From positions 1,814,173 through 1,878,172 of the forward strand of contig NZ_JASBRG010000007.1 of NCBI RefSeq assembly GCF_029961145.1: a stretch of 64,000 nt of DNA, given 5' to 3'. Position numbers and translations under genes: made by a program. The notes under the pieces were generated by a model that ran no database searches, was not told where the DNA came from, and saw only the letters and a program-made list of their open reading frames with translations. The stretch is from Pinibacter soli. Its GTDB lineage: Bacteria > Bacteroidota > Bacteroidia > Chitinophagales > Chitinophagaceae. Shown piece after piece: positions 18,701 through 28,056 of this stretch (within the stretch, counting starts at the first letter, position 1; every line of letters begins with the position of its first letter).

Positions 18701-21700
18701 AAGACCTACACAATCGATGGAACAAGACCAAATGCCAAAAGCTATCTATGGAGCAATGGTGCAACCACACCAACAATTACGGTTAACCAGTCAGGCGACT
18801 ACTGGGTAGAGGTTACAACAAATACACCTTGCCCTGCGAGAGATACAATCAATATCACTTTCACCCAATGCGTTGTTGCGAGCTTTGCGGCACCGGACAC
18901 AGTATGCGTGAATACTCCCGTAACCATCACCAACACCTCTACATTGGGGTCAATTTTTTACTGGAACTTTTGTGTTGCCAATGTTGGCCAACCACCACTG
19001 GGAGATAATATGGGGACTATCGGCGGTTCTTTTAACAGACCGGTTTATATCGATTACGTTTTAGACAATGGCAATTATTACGGCTTCGTAACCAATAACA
19101 GCTCATCCAGTCTTATTCGTTTGGACTTCGGTAACAGTCTGCTCAATACACCTACGGCAGTCAATCTTGGTAATCCAGGAGGTGTGCTTCCTTCCGCATC
19201 AACGGAAGGTGTACAAATTGTAAAAAATGAAGACAAGTGGTACGTGATAATAGTTGGTGGTGACCCCGCATTTAACTTCCAACCTTTTGTTGCAAAAATT
19301 GAGCTCGGTACAAACATCACGAACAACGCTCCTACAGGAACTAACTGGGGAAATATCGGCGGCCTTAATTATCCGCACGACCTATTTGTGTTTAACGACA
19401 ATGGACATTGGTATGGAATGACTGCCAACACTTCAAATAGCACGATTACCCGCCTCGACTTTGGCACCAGTTTTTCCAATATACCAACAGGTGTAAACCT
19501 TGGTAATGTAGGGCAATTGACTAATCCAACAGGTTTGCACGCAATAAAGGACAATGGGCGCTGGTTTGTATTTGCGACTAACGTTAACAGCCAATCGATA
19601 ACAAGACTTGATTTTGGAAGCTCGTTACTGAATACACCTACTGGTTATAACCTGGGCAATGTAGGCGGCCAATTCAAAAATCCATGGGATATTTATGTGA
19701 TGAACTTTTGCGACAGCATTGTTGCATTTGTAAGTAACTCTTCCGACGGCACTTTAACCAAACTCAACTTTGGCGGAAGTTTGCTCAACAACAACCCTAC
19801 CGCTGTAACTTTTGCCAATGTTGGTAATCAAAATTTCCCGCACTGTCTTTCTAAAATATTCAGAGTAGGATCAGATTTGTTTTCGTTTGTGATGAATGTA
19901 AACAATAACACCATCACAAGACTGAGGTTTCCCGGCTGCACGAATTCAAGTATCCCAAATTCAACATTGAAAGATCCTCCATCAGTTACCTATTCTATTC
20001 CCGGCGTATACAATATTAACCTTGCGGTAGATGAGGGCCTTTCTACGCAGACTTCATTTTGTAAGTCTGTAGTTGTACTCGCAGCACCTGACGTTCAACC
20101 GCTGCTTGACACATTCCTGTGTCGCGGCGATAGCTTAAAACTGCAGGCTAACTTCAAATACGGCAAATATCTGTGGAGTAATGGCGCTACTGATTCAGCA
20201 ATCTTTGTTAAAACCGCAGGTAATTTCTCTGTAGAATATGATTACTATGGTTGTAAAGGAAAAGACGACTACACGACTACTATAAAAGAACTTCCGCTTG
20301 TTAATCTTGGCGTTGATACAAGCATTTGTAAAAATGATTCGTTGTTGCTGGATCCGAAAAATCTTGGAGCTAAATTCTTATGGCAAGATAAAAAGATAGA
20401 TAGTGTCTATTGGGCTAAAACAGCGGGAAGCTACAATGTAAAAGTTACCGATGCATTTGGTTGTGTTCAAAAAGATACCGTCGCCGTTGGCATATTCGCT
20501 TTGCCAAACATAGGCTTACCAGACAGCAGCTATTACTGTAAATATGACTCACTGCAACTGGATGCAGGAAAGAACGCGATTATCTATTCGTGGGATAATG
20601 GTGCCGCTACGCAAACCATCTGGGCAAAAAGTGTTGGCAACTACATTGTAAAAGTTACCGATGCAAATGGCTGCATCAATAAAGACACCAGCTATATCAG
20701 TGAAAGAGCTTTGCCTTTAATTGATTTGATCGAGGATACTTCCATTTGTAAAAACGATTCGTTGTTGCTAGATGCGGGAACAAACGCAGTGAAGTATGCA
20801 TGGCAGGACGGTTCTTTAAAAAATACTTTCAAAGTAAAGCAAGCTGGGTTTTATAAAGTTATCATTACAGACAGATACGGCTGCAGTAATAAAGACTCTT
20901 TGACAGTTAGCACATTGCAGCTTCCGGTAGTGAACCTTGCAAGCAATGCATCTATTTGTAAAAATGATTCGCTTTTGCTTGACGCCGGCACTAATGGCGT
21001 AAAGTATTTATGGCAAGACGGTTCTTCACAGCAAACAATTTGGGCCAAACAAGGAGGAAATTATGTTGTAGCAGTTACTGATGGGAACAATTGTACAAAC
21101 AAAGACACCACAGCACTTTCTATACTACAGTTACCGGTAATAACACTTGCAGATAACACGACCATTTGTATCGGAAGTGCTGCGCAAATAAATGCATCCT
21201 CTGCAACAGGAACAATCTATGTGTGGTCTTCATCTCCTACACTGTCAGCTATCAATATTTCGAATCCTATTGCCACACCCACAGACACAACTAAATATTA
21301 CTTAAAAGTGACCGACGCCAATAACTGTTCGAATAAAGATTCTATAACGGTTAATGTGGTCGCAGTGCCAACTGTAGCCATGTCGAAGGATACCGCAATA
21401 TGTTCTGGCTCATCCATCGTTCTAAAAACACAGGCAACCTCTACAAACAAATATGACTGGTCGCCTGCAACGACGCTTGACAACCCGTCTATTGCAAATC
21501 CAACAGCTAAGCCTGCCGCAAAAACAACCTATACCGTCAAAGCAAGTAATGAGGGTTGCGCTGCGAATGGGCAGGTAACCATAGATATTTTGCCGCTGCC
21601 AACGATTGTCAAAAGTAATGACACCACAATTTGTATTCCCGGCAGCGCACAACTCAAAGCTTCAGGTGGCGTGTCTTACAAATGGTACCCGGTATTGGGA

Positions 21701-22573
21701 CTGAGCAATGCGCTTATTGCCAACCCGGTTGCAACAACCAACAACAGTACTTATTATAAAGTGCAGGTTACTGACGCAAACAATTGTAGTAAGCTGGATT
21801 CTGTTTTAGTAAAAGTTTTGCCGAAACCAGTATTCGCAATTGATCCCGGAAATCCTGCTCTGTGTATTAATGACTCGCTACTCGTAACGGCAAGCGGCGG
21901 TGATGTTTATCAATGGACGCCAGCGACAAATATCTTGAACACAAATAATGCGGCAGCGACAGTGTTCCCGAATGCAACAACTGACTACGTAGTTACCATC
22001 ACCAATAAAGTTTGTAATGTAACAGATGTTTTAACGGCACACATAAAAGTAAATCCATTGCCAACGATCAGTATGCGCAAATCAAACGATATTGATTGTA
22101 TCAACCCGAGCACAAACATTGCTGCTTCAGGAGGTATAGAATACAAATGGTGGCCGGCTGAATACCTCAACGATCCGACAGCCATCAGTCCAGTGGCGAG
22201 CGTGCTCCAAAACACAGAATTTTATGTAGAAGTGACCGACAAAAACACCTGCTCAAACACCGATAGTATAATGGTGAACGTTACACACGATGGAGAAAAC
22301 CTCTTCGTTGTGCCTAATGCATTCACTCCAAATGGAGACGGTCAGAACGACTGCTTCAATATCCGACATTGGGGCGTAAACAACAAGCTGATCGACTTTA
22401 GTATTTATGATAGATGGGGCACAAAAGTGTGGGCAACTTCAAACATTGCAGATTGCTGGGATGGAACATTCAAAGGACAACCTGAACCGGGAGGCGGATT
22501 CGTGTATATCATTCACGCTAAAACTATTTGCGGGGATATCGTAAGAAAAGGCATGGTGATGTTGGTGAGGTAG
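15797..22573 (+). CDS. Giant modular secreted adhesin with LamG-like domain and CHU-type C-terminal sorting domain
   Basis: 2258 residues. A signal peptide covers about 1-27. A LamG/concanavalin-like domain (about 70-265) contains GYINEVRIWKVARTQADI. A jelly-roll-like segment (about 370-530) starts IANGDFSQGNTGF. Two homologous modules start at about 545 and 1024. Each begins ASFxAPDTVCVNTP and holds several propeller-like units with the word RLDFGNSLLNTPT. Between them is an Ig-like unit at about 960. From about 1430 to 2170 there is a series of Ig-like repeats with SICKNDSLLLDAG and YVVKVTDxNGC. The end (about 2172-2258), from VPNAFTPNGDGQNDCFNI, is the gliding-motility-type domain used for type IX secretion and surface anchoring. 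Likely a cell-surface adhesin; ligand unknown. A terminator-like hairpin follows at 22633. Confidence 0.9.
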   Translation: MLLEKELKPILLCFLYFCILVSVSSANDGRKSLAKRNAANTHNRLKENSSTENSPASISCNNWLKIGSEPSFVKLGDIDVSGNTVTVEALINRTTPWSGGRFYAGDVVSKHTGPNNTNYLLRPSTAEITTTNGYFATPQICDIQLNKTYHVALVYDGATLKFYRNGQLMSSVAATGNLYQNDLMTQIGYMDGNNPGENFIGYINEVRIWKVARTQADIQTYMNGSLPSPTTQTGLVAYYTFDNLLNKQGNTQWNGTLSGNASINNTNPNCADVKQESCCPILSGTLTGTPTCRNAQPSLTFTSLAGQAPYTITYTNGTQTFTQTNVISGVAFTVPETIQNNTYYTLLNIKDANGCSSNVSTTSGGSNLIANGDFSQGNTGFTSSYHYTSNNVTEGEYYVGSNSYVWNPHTAQCFDHTSGSGNMMLVNGAPTVNVGVWKQTITVTPNTNYVFSAWIESISPNNPAMLQFSINGTQLGNVFQASSTTCLWQQFYTTWNSGNNTTAVISLINQNNIVQGNDFAIDDISFTGIVPVNEKTLVEVKDCGTPSASFTAPDTVCVNTPVNITNTSVLGNSFYWNFSVADINKTPIGQNIGNIGGMLSSPVFIDVVSDNGNYYGFQTNYVGGHLIRFDFGNSMLNTPAATDLGNFGMLPTPIGVEGIQVVKNNGKWYAIIVGGGAIAGNSARIVKIDFGTNIANNAPTATNWGNLGGMEQPIDLNMFEENGNWYGFTVNADNNTVTKFSFGNNVSNPPVATNLGGFGLLNYPTGINAIHENNNWYVFITNATSSTITRLDFGNSLNNTPTAVNLGNPSNALNQPRDLIIMRFCGQLIGFVANGKDPNRPSSNDLTKLDFNDLITNVPTGTSLGNIANFQFPHSLSRLFREGSDLYTFIPNVQNNTLSRLKFAGSNDVNIPNSPLKTPPTITYSKPGIYNVNLLMDEGLPTQSSFCKSIVVVAPETAFLGSDVSTCDKTYTIDGTRPNAKSYLWSNGATTPTITVNQSGDYWVEVTTNTPCPARDTINITFTQCVVASFAAPDTVCVNTPVTITNTSTLGSIFYWNFCVANVGQPPLGDNMGTIGGSFNRPVYIDYVLDNGNYYGFVTNNSSSSLIRLDFGNSLLNTPTAVNLGNPGGVLPSASTEGVQIVKNEDKWYVIIVGGDPAFNFQPFVAKIELGTNITNNAPTGTNWGNIGGLNYPHDLFVFNDNGHWYGMTANTSNSTITRLDFGTSFSNIPTGVNLGNVGQLTNPTGLHAIKDNGRWFVFATNVNSQSITRLDFGSSLLNTPTGYNLGNVGGQFKNPWDIYVMNFCDSIVAFVSNSSDGTLTKLNFGGSLLNNNPTAVTFANVGNQNFPHCLSKIFRVGSDLFSFVMNVNNNTITRLRFPGCTNSSIPNSTLKDPPSVTYSIPGVYNINLAVDEGLSTQTSFCKSVVVLAAPDVQPLLDTFLCRGDSLKLQANFKYGKYLWSNGATDSAIFVKTAGNFSVEYDYYGCKGKDDYTTTIKELPLVNLGVDTSICKNDSLLLDPKNLGAKFLWQDKKIDSVYWAKTAGSYNVKVTDAFGCVQKDTVAVGIFALPNIGLPDSSYYCKYDSLQLDAGKNAIIYSWDNGAATQTIWAKSVGNYIVKVTDANGCINKDTSYISERALPLIDLIEDTSICKNDSLLLDAGTNAVKYAWQDGSLKNTFKVKQAGFYKVIITDRYGCSNKDSLTVSTLQLPVVNLASNASICKNDSLLLDAGTNGVKYLWQDGSSQQTIWAKQGGNYVVAVTDGNNCTNKDTTALSILQLPVITLADNTTICIGSAAQINASSATGTIYVWSSSPTLSAINISNPIATPTDTTKYYLKVTDANNCSNKDSITVNVVAVPTVAMSKDTAICSGSSIVLKTQATSTNKYDWSPATTLDNPSIANPTAKPAAKTTYTVKASNEGCAANGQVTIDILPLPTIVKSNDTTICIPGSAQLKASGGVSYKWYPVLGLSNALIANPVATTNNSTYYKVQVTDANNCSKLDSVLVKVLPKPVFAIDPGNPALCINDSLLVTASGGDVYQWTPATNILNTNNAAATVFPNATTDYVVTITNKVCNVTDVLTAHIKVNPLPTISMRKSNDIDCINPSTNIAASGGIEYKWWPAEYLNDPTAISPVASVLQNTEFYVEVTDKNTCSNTDSIMVNVTHDGENLFVVPNAFTPNGDGQNDCFNIRHWGVNNKLIDFSIYDRWGTKVWATSNIADCWDGTFKGQPEPGGGFVYIIHAKTICGDIVRKGMVMLVR
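17426..20085 (+). repeat. Tandem pair of about 1.2-kb homologous modules inside the adhesin gene
   Basis: Module 1 (about 17426-18655) and module 2 (about 18868-20085) have the same order of motifs. Both start APDTVCVNTPV, run through repeated DFGNS-LNTPT units and end with a PGxYNxNL-DEGL-TQ(S/T)SFCKS stretch. A 70-residue Ig-like spacer separates them. The copies are clearly diverged, so this is an old intragenic duplication. Confidence 0.85.
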
Positions 22574-22579
22574 AAGTGA

Positions 22580-22770
22580 GAACGCAGATGACGCTGATTA
22601 GACGGATTTACACAGTTTTTTTTGCAAGTATGAAGCCAGCTTGAATTATCAGGCTGGCTTTTTTATTTGCAAAGACTTTGACAGATTCAAGCTAACACTC
22701 CGTGGCTCTGTCTAATTATCAAAAAAATCTGTGTAAATCCGTCTAATCCGTGTCATCTGCGTGCTATTCT
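22580..22770. repeat. Intergenic inverted repeat, GATGACGCTGATTAGACGG family (copy H1)
   Basis: The left arm (22585-22620) and the reverse complement of the right arm (22722-22765) share about 40 bases. The core reads CGCAGATGACNCNGATTAGA and continues CGGATTTACACAG. The arms enclose the adhesin terminator. A second full copy is at 61590-61767, and a single right arm is at 58375-58415. Confidence 0.85.
22633..22666 (+). terminator. Rho-independent terminator of the adhesin gene
   Basis: Stem AAGCCAGC / GCTGGCTT (22633-22640 with 22653-22660) around a 12-base loop, followed by a T-run. Its sequence is nearly the same as the dnaK terminator on the other strand. Confidence 0.85.
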
Positions 22771-22773
22771 CTA

Positions 22774-22808
22774 TCAAAAAAAGCCAGCCTGATAACTCAG
22801 ACTGGCTT
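22774..22808 (-). terminator. Rho-independent terminator of dnaK
   Basis: On the - strand, the stem AAGCCAGTCTGA pairs with TCAGGCTGGCTT (one T-G wobble) around the loop GTTA, followed by TTTTTTT. It lies about 25 bases after the dnaK stop. Confidence 0.88.
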
Positions 22809-22830
22809 TGTATTTTACTGTAATCCGTGA

Positions 22831-24738
22831 TTATTTCACTTCTTCGAATTCTGCATCAGTTACGTTTTCACCTGCATCGTGATGACCGTTTCCTTGCTGA
22901 GCACCGCCGTCTTGCGGTTGTGCACCACCTTCTGCTTGAGTCGCTTTGTAGATCTCTTCGCTTGCAGCTGTCCATGCAGCGTTCAGTTCATTCACTGCTG
23001 TATCGATCTGAGCAATATCCTGAGTTTTGTGCGCTTCTTTCAACTTGGTTAAAGCTGATTCGATAGGCGCTTTTTTATCTGCAGGCACTTTGTCGCCATA
23101 TTCTTTTAGTTGTTTTTCTGTCTGGAATATTAAGCTATCTGCCTGGTTGATCTTTTCAACTTTTTCTTTTGCTTCTTTATCGGTTGCTTCATTGGCTTTC
23201 GCTTCGGCTTTCATTTTTTCAATTTCTTCCTTGCTTAAACCACTACCTGCTTCGATACGGATCTTTTGTTCTTTACCAGTTCCTTTATCTTTTGCAGTAA
23301 CGTGTAAGATACCGTTAGCATCGATATCAAATATTACTTCGATTTGAGGAACGCCTCTTGGAGCCGGAGGAATACCATCAAGGTTGAAGATACCTAAGCT
23401 CTTATTTTGATTTGCCATTGGACGCTCACCTTGCAATACATGTATCTGTACGCCTGGTTGATTGTCGCTGGCTGTAGAGAATGTTTCAGATTTCTTAGTT
23501 GGGATCGTTGTGTTGGACCCGATCATTGTTGTCATTACACCGCCCATAGTTTCAATACCAAGGCTCAATGGAGTAACGTCAAGCAACAATACATCTTTCA
23601 CTTCTCCGGTCAAAACAGCACCTTGAATTGCAGCACCGATAGCTACCACTTCATCAGGGTTAACACCTTTATGTGGTTTTTTACCGAAGAATTTTTCCAC
23701 CATTTCCTGTACTTTAGGAATACGTGTAGAACCACCCACCAGAATCACTTCGTCGATTTGAGATGCAGACAAGCCAGCATCTTTCAACGCAGATTCACAA
23801 GGTTTCAAACAACGTTCAAACAGTCTGTCTGCCAGTTGTTCAAATTTGGCACGAGTCAGTTTTTTTACAAGGTGTTTAGGCACTCCGTCAACTGCTGTGA
23901 TATATGGAAGGTTGATTTCTGTTTCGCTTGAAGAAGACAATTCGATCTTTGCTTTTTCAGCAGCTTCTTTCAAACGTTGCAAAGCCATAGGGTCTTTGCG
24001 CAGATCAACAGCTTCGTCAGCTTTAAACTCATCAGCTAACCAGTCCATGATGATTTTATCGAAGTCATCACCACCTAAGTGAGTATCACCATTGGTAGAT
24101 TTTACTTCAAATACACCATCACCCAGCTCTAATACAGAGATATCGAATGTACCGCCACCAAGATCAAATACAGCGATCTTTTGATCAGCGTGTTTTTTAT
24201 CCAAACCATACGCCAACGCAGCGGCTGTAGGTTCGTTTACAATACGGCGTACGTTTAAACCAGCAATTTCACCTGCTTCTTTTGTAGCCTGGCGCTGAGC
24301 GTCGTTAAAGTAAGCCGGAACGGTAATAACCGCTTCGTTTACTTCCTGTCCCAGATAATCTTCAGCGGTTTTCTTCATTTTCTGAAGAACCATTGCAGAA
24401 ATTTCCTGCGGAGTATATAGGCGTCCGTCAATGTCAATACGAACGGTATTATTGTCACCTTTTGCTACTTTATATGCCCAGTGGCTTATTTCCTCGGTCA
24501 CTTCGTCGTGACGACGACCCATAAACCTTTTCACTGAACTGATAGTATTTTGTGGGTTAGTGATGGCCTGACGTTTTGCAGGATCACCCACTTTTCTTTC
24601 ACCATTTTTCAAAAATGCCACTACGGAAGGCGTTGTGCGACGTCCTTCATCATTGGCAATCACCACCGGTTCGTTGCCTTCCATTACAGCTACGCAACTA
24701 TTCGTGGTTCCCAGGTCAATACCTATAATTTTTCCCAT
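22831..24738 (-). CDS. dnaK: Chaperone protein DnaK (Hsp70)
   Basis: 635 residues, full length. The ATPase domain starts [20 protein letters not shown] and has [13 protein letters not shown] and [13 protein letters not shown]. The substrate-binding domain starts near residue 385 ([18 protein letters not shown]). A helical lid follows, and the end is TDAEFEEVK, the standard DnaK tail. It folds and refolds proteins with DnaJ and GrpE, neither of which is adjacent. It appears monocistronic, with its own terminator. No CIRCE-like inverted repeat was seen in the 175 bases upstream. Confidence 0.98.
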   Translation of the reverse strand: MGKIIGIDLGTTNSCVAVMEGNEPVVIANDEGRRTTPSVVAFLKNGERKVGDPAKRQAITNPQNTISSVKRFMGRRHDEVTEEISHWAYKVAKGDNNTVRIDIDGRLYTPQEISAMVLQKMKKTAEDYLGQEVNEAVITVPAYFNDAQRQATKEAGEIAGLNVRRIVNEPTAAALAYGLDKKHADQKIAVFDLGGGTFDISVLELGDGVFEVKSTNGDTHLGGDDFDKIIMDWLADEFKADEAVDLRKDPMALQRLKEAAEKAKIELSSSSETEINLPYITAVDGVPKHLVKKLTRAKFEQLADRLFERCLKPCESALKDAGLSASQIDEVILVGGSTRIPKVQEMVEKFFGKKPHKGVNPDEVVAIGAAIQGAVLTGEVKDVLLLDVTPLSLGIETMGGVMTTMIGSNTTIPTKKSETFSTASDNQPGVQIHVLQGERPMANQNKSLGIFNLDGIPPAPRGVPQIEVIFDIDANGILHVTAKDKGTGKEQKIRIEAGSGLSKEEIEKMKAEAKANEATDKEAKEKVEKINQADSLIFQTEKQLKEYGDKVPADKKAPIESALTKLKEAHKTQDIAQIDTAVNELNAAWTAASEEIYKATQAEGGAQPQDGGAQQGNGHHDAGENVTDAEFEEVK

Positions 24739-24913
24739 ATAATTGATTCCTTTTAGGTTTGTGTTTTAATATATCGCATAGTAATTGGCAATCCTTATGC
24801 CAATGGCAGCGTATGTGAAAAATTGACAGTTTGGGAATGAGGGAGTTGTCAGAGTGGGAATAAAGGAACGGAGAAGCTTCTTAAATTGTCAGCTTAATAC
24901 CCGTCCAATGCAA

Positions 24914-25234
24914 TCAGTCAACATACATTTCCTTTATAATACCCTTTATCAGCGCTATGTCCCCGAGAGAAAGCGTAGAATATATTTTTTTGATGCGCCT
25001 TTTATCTATTGCCCTTATTTGATCGAGAACAACACTTCCAGGCTGGTAATTAATGATAACCTTCGCCCTAAATGGCACTTCTTTAATGGTAGAAGTCAAT
25101 GGTGCCACCACAACAGTATTTAGATTGTTATTTAAATCATCTGGCGAAATTATAACACAAGGTCTGGTTTTGTTTATTTCACTACCCATTGTTGGGTCTA
25201 AGTCTACTAGTACTACTTGATATTGCTTTGCCAT
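24914..25234 (-). CDS. mazF: MazF/PemK family toxin (type II toxin-antitoxin)
   Basis: 106 residues, the usual size of PemK/MazF endoribonucleases that cleave mRNA. Family features are VVLVDLDPTMGSEINKTRPCVIIS at the start, with TRPCVII as the hallmark, then VVAPLTS and a QIRAIDKRRI segment near residue 75. The start overlaps the antitoxin gene by 22 bases, so the two are co-translated. Likely a stable small TA module; the RNA target is unknown. Confidence 0.92.
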   Translation of the reverse strand: MAKQYQVVLVDLDPTMGSEINKTRPCVIISPDDLNNNLNTVVVAPLTSTIKEVPFRAKVIINYQPGSVVLDQIRAIDKRRIKKIYSTLSLGDIALIKGIIKEMYVD

Positions 25235-25470
25235 TCATCGAAATTTTCGTCTTCAAAAACGTCAGGTATAAGCAATTGGTCGTCTCCGCTTTCATGTAAT
25301 TCTTTTGCAAATTTCCCCCAACCAGCACGAGGCGTTTTTTGTGGCACTAGCACAATGCGCTCATCTTCCAGAATTATTTCCAGCGAATCGGTAATGTTAT
25401 ATTTTTCAAGTACCTTTTTGGGTAACCTGATTCCTCTACTATTTCCAATTGAAACTACAGCTACTTGCAT
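25213..25470 (-). CDS. mazE: MazE/AbrB-type antitoxin
   Basis: 85 residues. The N-terminal swapped-hairpin AbrB domain reads VVSIGNSRGIRLPKKVL at 5-21 and NITDSLEIILED follows. The acidic C-terminal tail (DVFEDENFDEW) is the usual toxin-binding part. It precedes and overlaps the toxin gene and probably represses the pair's promoter in the short AT-rich region upstream, as is usual for the family. Confidence 0.92.
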   Translation of the reverse strand: MQVAVVSIGNSRGIRLPKKVLEKYNITDSLEIILEDERIVLVPQKTPRAGWGKFAKELHESGDDQLLIPDVFEDENFDEWQSNIK

Positions 25471-25587
25471 AACTCACAAAATTAAGTAATTACAAAGTAA
25501 TTACATTTCATCAAAACATCCAAATGAATTTGAAGCCGGGTTGCTGCATCACAAAACTAAGGAATTGCTATTATAATTAATTGACTT

Positions 25588-25612
25588 TCTTTCAGTTACT
25601 CAGTTATTCACC
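25588..25612. repeat. Single arm of the TAACTGAGTAACTGAATAACTGA word family
   Basis: TTCAGTTACTCAGTTATTCA lies directly beside the tamL stop. The same word forms a full inverted repeat at 50412-50523. No opposite arm was seen here. Confidence 0.6.
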
Positions 25613-25614
25613 TC

Positions 25615-27918
25615 CTAAAACGGATACCCGATCGCGATATTCAGTACCAAATTGTCTTTTCGCCACTGCGAATTGCCCAGATCAACCTGATCCAGCACCC
25701 ATTTGTGCCCTTCGGGATACCATGGCTTGCGAAGCGGAATACCCAGGTCAAGCCGCAACACGAGAATAGACACGTCGAACCGCAAACCGAATCCGGTATT
25801 CACAGCAATATCATCTAAAAAATGCTTGGTGAACTTTCCGCCGGGTTGGGCAGGATTTTCATTGTAGAGCCAAATATTTCCCGCATCAACAAACACCGCG
25901 CCGTACACGATACTGAAGAGTTTGGCCCGCAGTTCAGTATTAAGTTCCAGTCTTATATCACCACTTTGATCTGGGTAGAAACCGGTCAGTGTATCAGGAT
26001 AAATATATGATCCCGGACCGATGGAGCGGCTTCTGAATCCTCGCAAGCTGTTATTACCGCCAGCGAAAAATTGTTTTACATAAGGCAATGAATAGGAGTT
26101 CTTATAAGGGAACCCTACCCCGGCAAATATGCGGTTGGCCCAAATCGTGGTCTTTCCAATTTTATGATATACCCTGAAATCCGCATCAAAACGAGCGTAC
26201 TGTGAAAACGGTGCGTTGAAGATTTTTGCAGTGTCGCCATTTTTTACATCATTCTTTGTAAACAGTCCAACAATATTTCCTGAAAGATCAACTCCGCCCC
26301 TGAAATAAAGTCCGTCCTTCCGCCTTGACGTCAGCAAAGTATTATAAGTGTAAGAATAAGTAGAACCGAGAATAAACTGCTTTTCTATTGCTTTTTGAAG
26401 GGTTACATTTCTGCTAGCACTGTCACGATATTGATCAGTTACGTTTATGGGCTGTACATAGTTTACACTGATTGGATAGAGCTGGTGCTCCTTTGCCAGT
26501 GTTTCTTTCCAAACATAACCGTAAGCCACACGGAACGAATTCAGAGTGTATTGTTTTTGTTTATTTAACCAGTCATAGCCCAGTGTAATATTTGTTTTTG
26601 GCACATAGCCACCACTGGTGTTCAGCTTGAATACCGGCACAATAAATTGCGGGAAGGACAATGTTCCTTCTATGCCATACCGGAACGTATTGTATCCGTT
26701 AAACTGTCCGCCGTATTGAATTTCAAAGCCACCATATGTTTTTATCGTCAACAGTTCACCTCCTTTAAAAGTGTTCCTGTTTTTCCATGCAATGGTAATT
26801 TGAGAACCTGTGAGATCGTTTGATTTTGTAGTTCCTGCTATTTCTGTATTGACAGATTTCTTTGGATATGGAGTCAGATAGTAGTAAGTGTTCAACTTTG
26901 GCGAATCAACATTTGGAACATCTTCAAATCGATTCTTTACAAATTTGAACAGGCCAAGACTTGTTAATCGCTGCAGTGTTTGGTTATGAGCTCTTCTATT
27001 ATAAACACTATCGGTTTTGAAAAGCATTGCTCTCTCAAACATCTGCGGCTTGTACAAATGCTTTCTGTCTACCACATAGTAACCTTTGTAGTAAAATGCA
27101 TTCTTCGTGGAAGTATCGGCGGCATTTACATTATTCAATCTATAACCAGGATAGATGAAAATATCGTTGATACGGTAAATATCTTTTGCTGCGGGAGGCG
27201 TTCCACTCTTCACCCTCACGTACATGTTCACCTGATTTTTGCCGATAGTACTATCGACGTCAACGATGATAAAGTCCTGGTTAAAATAATAAAAGCCTCT
27301 GTTCTTCAAACGCGAATCAATGCGCTCCCTTTCTGCCTTTATTATATCCAGATCGTAAGGGTCTCCCTTTTGTAGCAAAGTCCTTCGCGTAGTGCGGGCG
27401 ATTGCTTTTTTTAAATCGCTGCTATCAAGATCAAATTTGACTTCGTTGATCGTGTATTGTACACTGGGAACCACTGTATAAATAGCTTCCCCTTTTTTCC
27501 TTTTTATAACAGTGTCGCCTTTTACAGCTGCCTGGAAAAAACCTTTGTTCTGTAGGTGATTTGCCAGTATTTGTTCATTGATGCCTGGATTCACACTGCT
27601 CATCAACACTGGCGGTTCGCCAAACTTAAACTTTAACCAGCCAAACAACCCTTTGGTGCTCGTGCGATTTTTTCCGGCAATGTTATAGGCGTATAATTTT
27701 ACACGCAGTCCTAATATTTTTTTGTTGGGCTTAGGTCTTGTAAGATCTTCAACCTGCTCCTTAATTGCCTTTTTCTTTTTCTTCGAGTAAACAGAATCCA
27801 CCACCTTTATCTTCGAGCCTGTATACAAAGCTTCACCTTCCGGCAAATACTTTGTATTGCTGCATGATGAGATGATGAAAACACCAAATAGAATAATGTA
27901 TAATGAGAAAAACTTCAT
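25615..27918 (-). CDS. tamL: TamL-type Omp85 outer-membrane lipoprotein
   Basis: 767 residues. A lipoprotein signal ends ISSCS with Cys19. POTRA-like units cover about 30-400, including KNRGFYYFNQDFIIVDVDS. The C-terminal 16-strand barrel contains the Omp85 signature SLRGFRSRS near residue 625, and the protein ends with a terminal aromatic residue (IGYPF). In Bacteroidota, lipidated TamA-like proteins (TamL) work with TamB in outer-membrane biogenesis. tamB lies directly upstream on the same strand (138-base gap with a repeat). A second, truncated relative is at 62525. Confidence 0.9.
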   Translation of the reverse strand: MKFFSLYIILFGVFIISSCSNTKYLPEGEALYTGSKIKVVDSVYSKKKKKAIKEQVEDLTRPKPNKKILGLRVKLYAYNIAGKNRTSTKGLFGWLKFKFGEPPVLMSSVNPGINEQILANHLQNKGFFQAAVKGDTVIKRKKGEAIYTVVPSVQYTINEVKFDLDSSDLKKAIARTTRRTLLQKGDPYDLDIIKAERERIDSRLKNRGFYYFNQDFIIVDVDSTIGKNQVNMYVRVKSGTPPAAKDIYRINDIFIYPGYRLNNVNAADTSTKNAFYYKGYYVVDRKHLYKPQMFERAMLFKTDSVYNRRAHNQTLQRLTSLGLFKFVKNRFEDVPNVDSPKLNTYYYLTPYPKKSVNTEIAGTTKSNDLTGSQITIAWKNRNTFKGGELLTIKTYGGFEIQYGGQFNGYNTFRYGIEGTLSFPQFIVPVFKLNTSGGYVPKTNITLGYDWLNKQKQYTLNSFRVAYGYVWKETLAKEHQLYPISVNYVQPINVTDQYRDSASRNVTLQKAIEKQFILGSTYSYTYNTLLTSRRKDGLYFRGGVDLSGNIVGLFTKNDVKNGDTAKIFNAPFSQYARFDADFRVYHKIGKTTIWANRIFAGVGFPYKNSYSLPYVKQFFAGGNNSLRGFRSRSIGPGSYIYPDTLTGFYPDQSGDIRLELNTELRAKLFSIVYGAVFVDAGNIWLYNENPAQPGGKFTKHFLDDIAVNTGFGLRFDVSILVLRLDLGIPLRKPWYPEGHKWVLDQVDLGNSQWRKDNLVLNIAIGYPF

Positions 27919-27943
27919 GTTCTTTTTTTTATCTCAGCTTACT

Positions 27944-28039
27944 GAGAAAGTTAGCCACAGAAAAACAGAGGAACAGAAAATAGCCATCGCTTCTATAGAT
28001 CCGAACTTTCTCTGTTCTTCTGTTTTTCTATGTCAGCCT
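27944..28039. repeat. Intergenic inverted repeat, CAGAAAAACAGAGGAACAGA family
   Basis: The left arm GCCACAGAAAAACAGAGGAA (27954-27973) matches the reverse complement of the right arm (28007-28036) in about 20 of 26 positions. It lies between tamB and tamL, which suggests it may modulate read-through (inference). Confidence 0.7.
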
Positions 28040-28056
28040 CTAAGATGCAAAGCATC

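Noticed and set aside
22580-22770. Insertion sequence or classical MITE ends for the H-family repeat
   Set aside because: No transposase frame and no obvious target-site duplication. The mobile nature is left as a hypothesis only.
24739-24913. A heat-shock CIRCE element upstream of dnaK
   Set aside because: No TTAGCACTC-type inverted repeat was seen in this gap.
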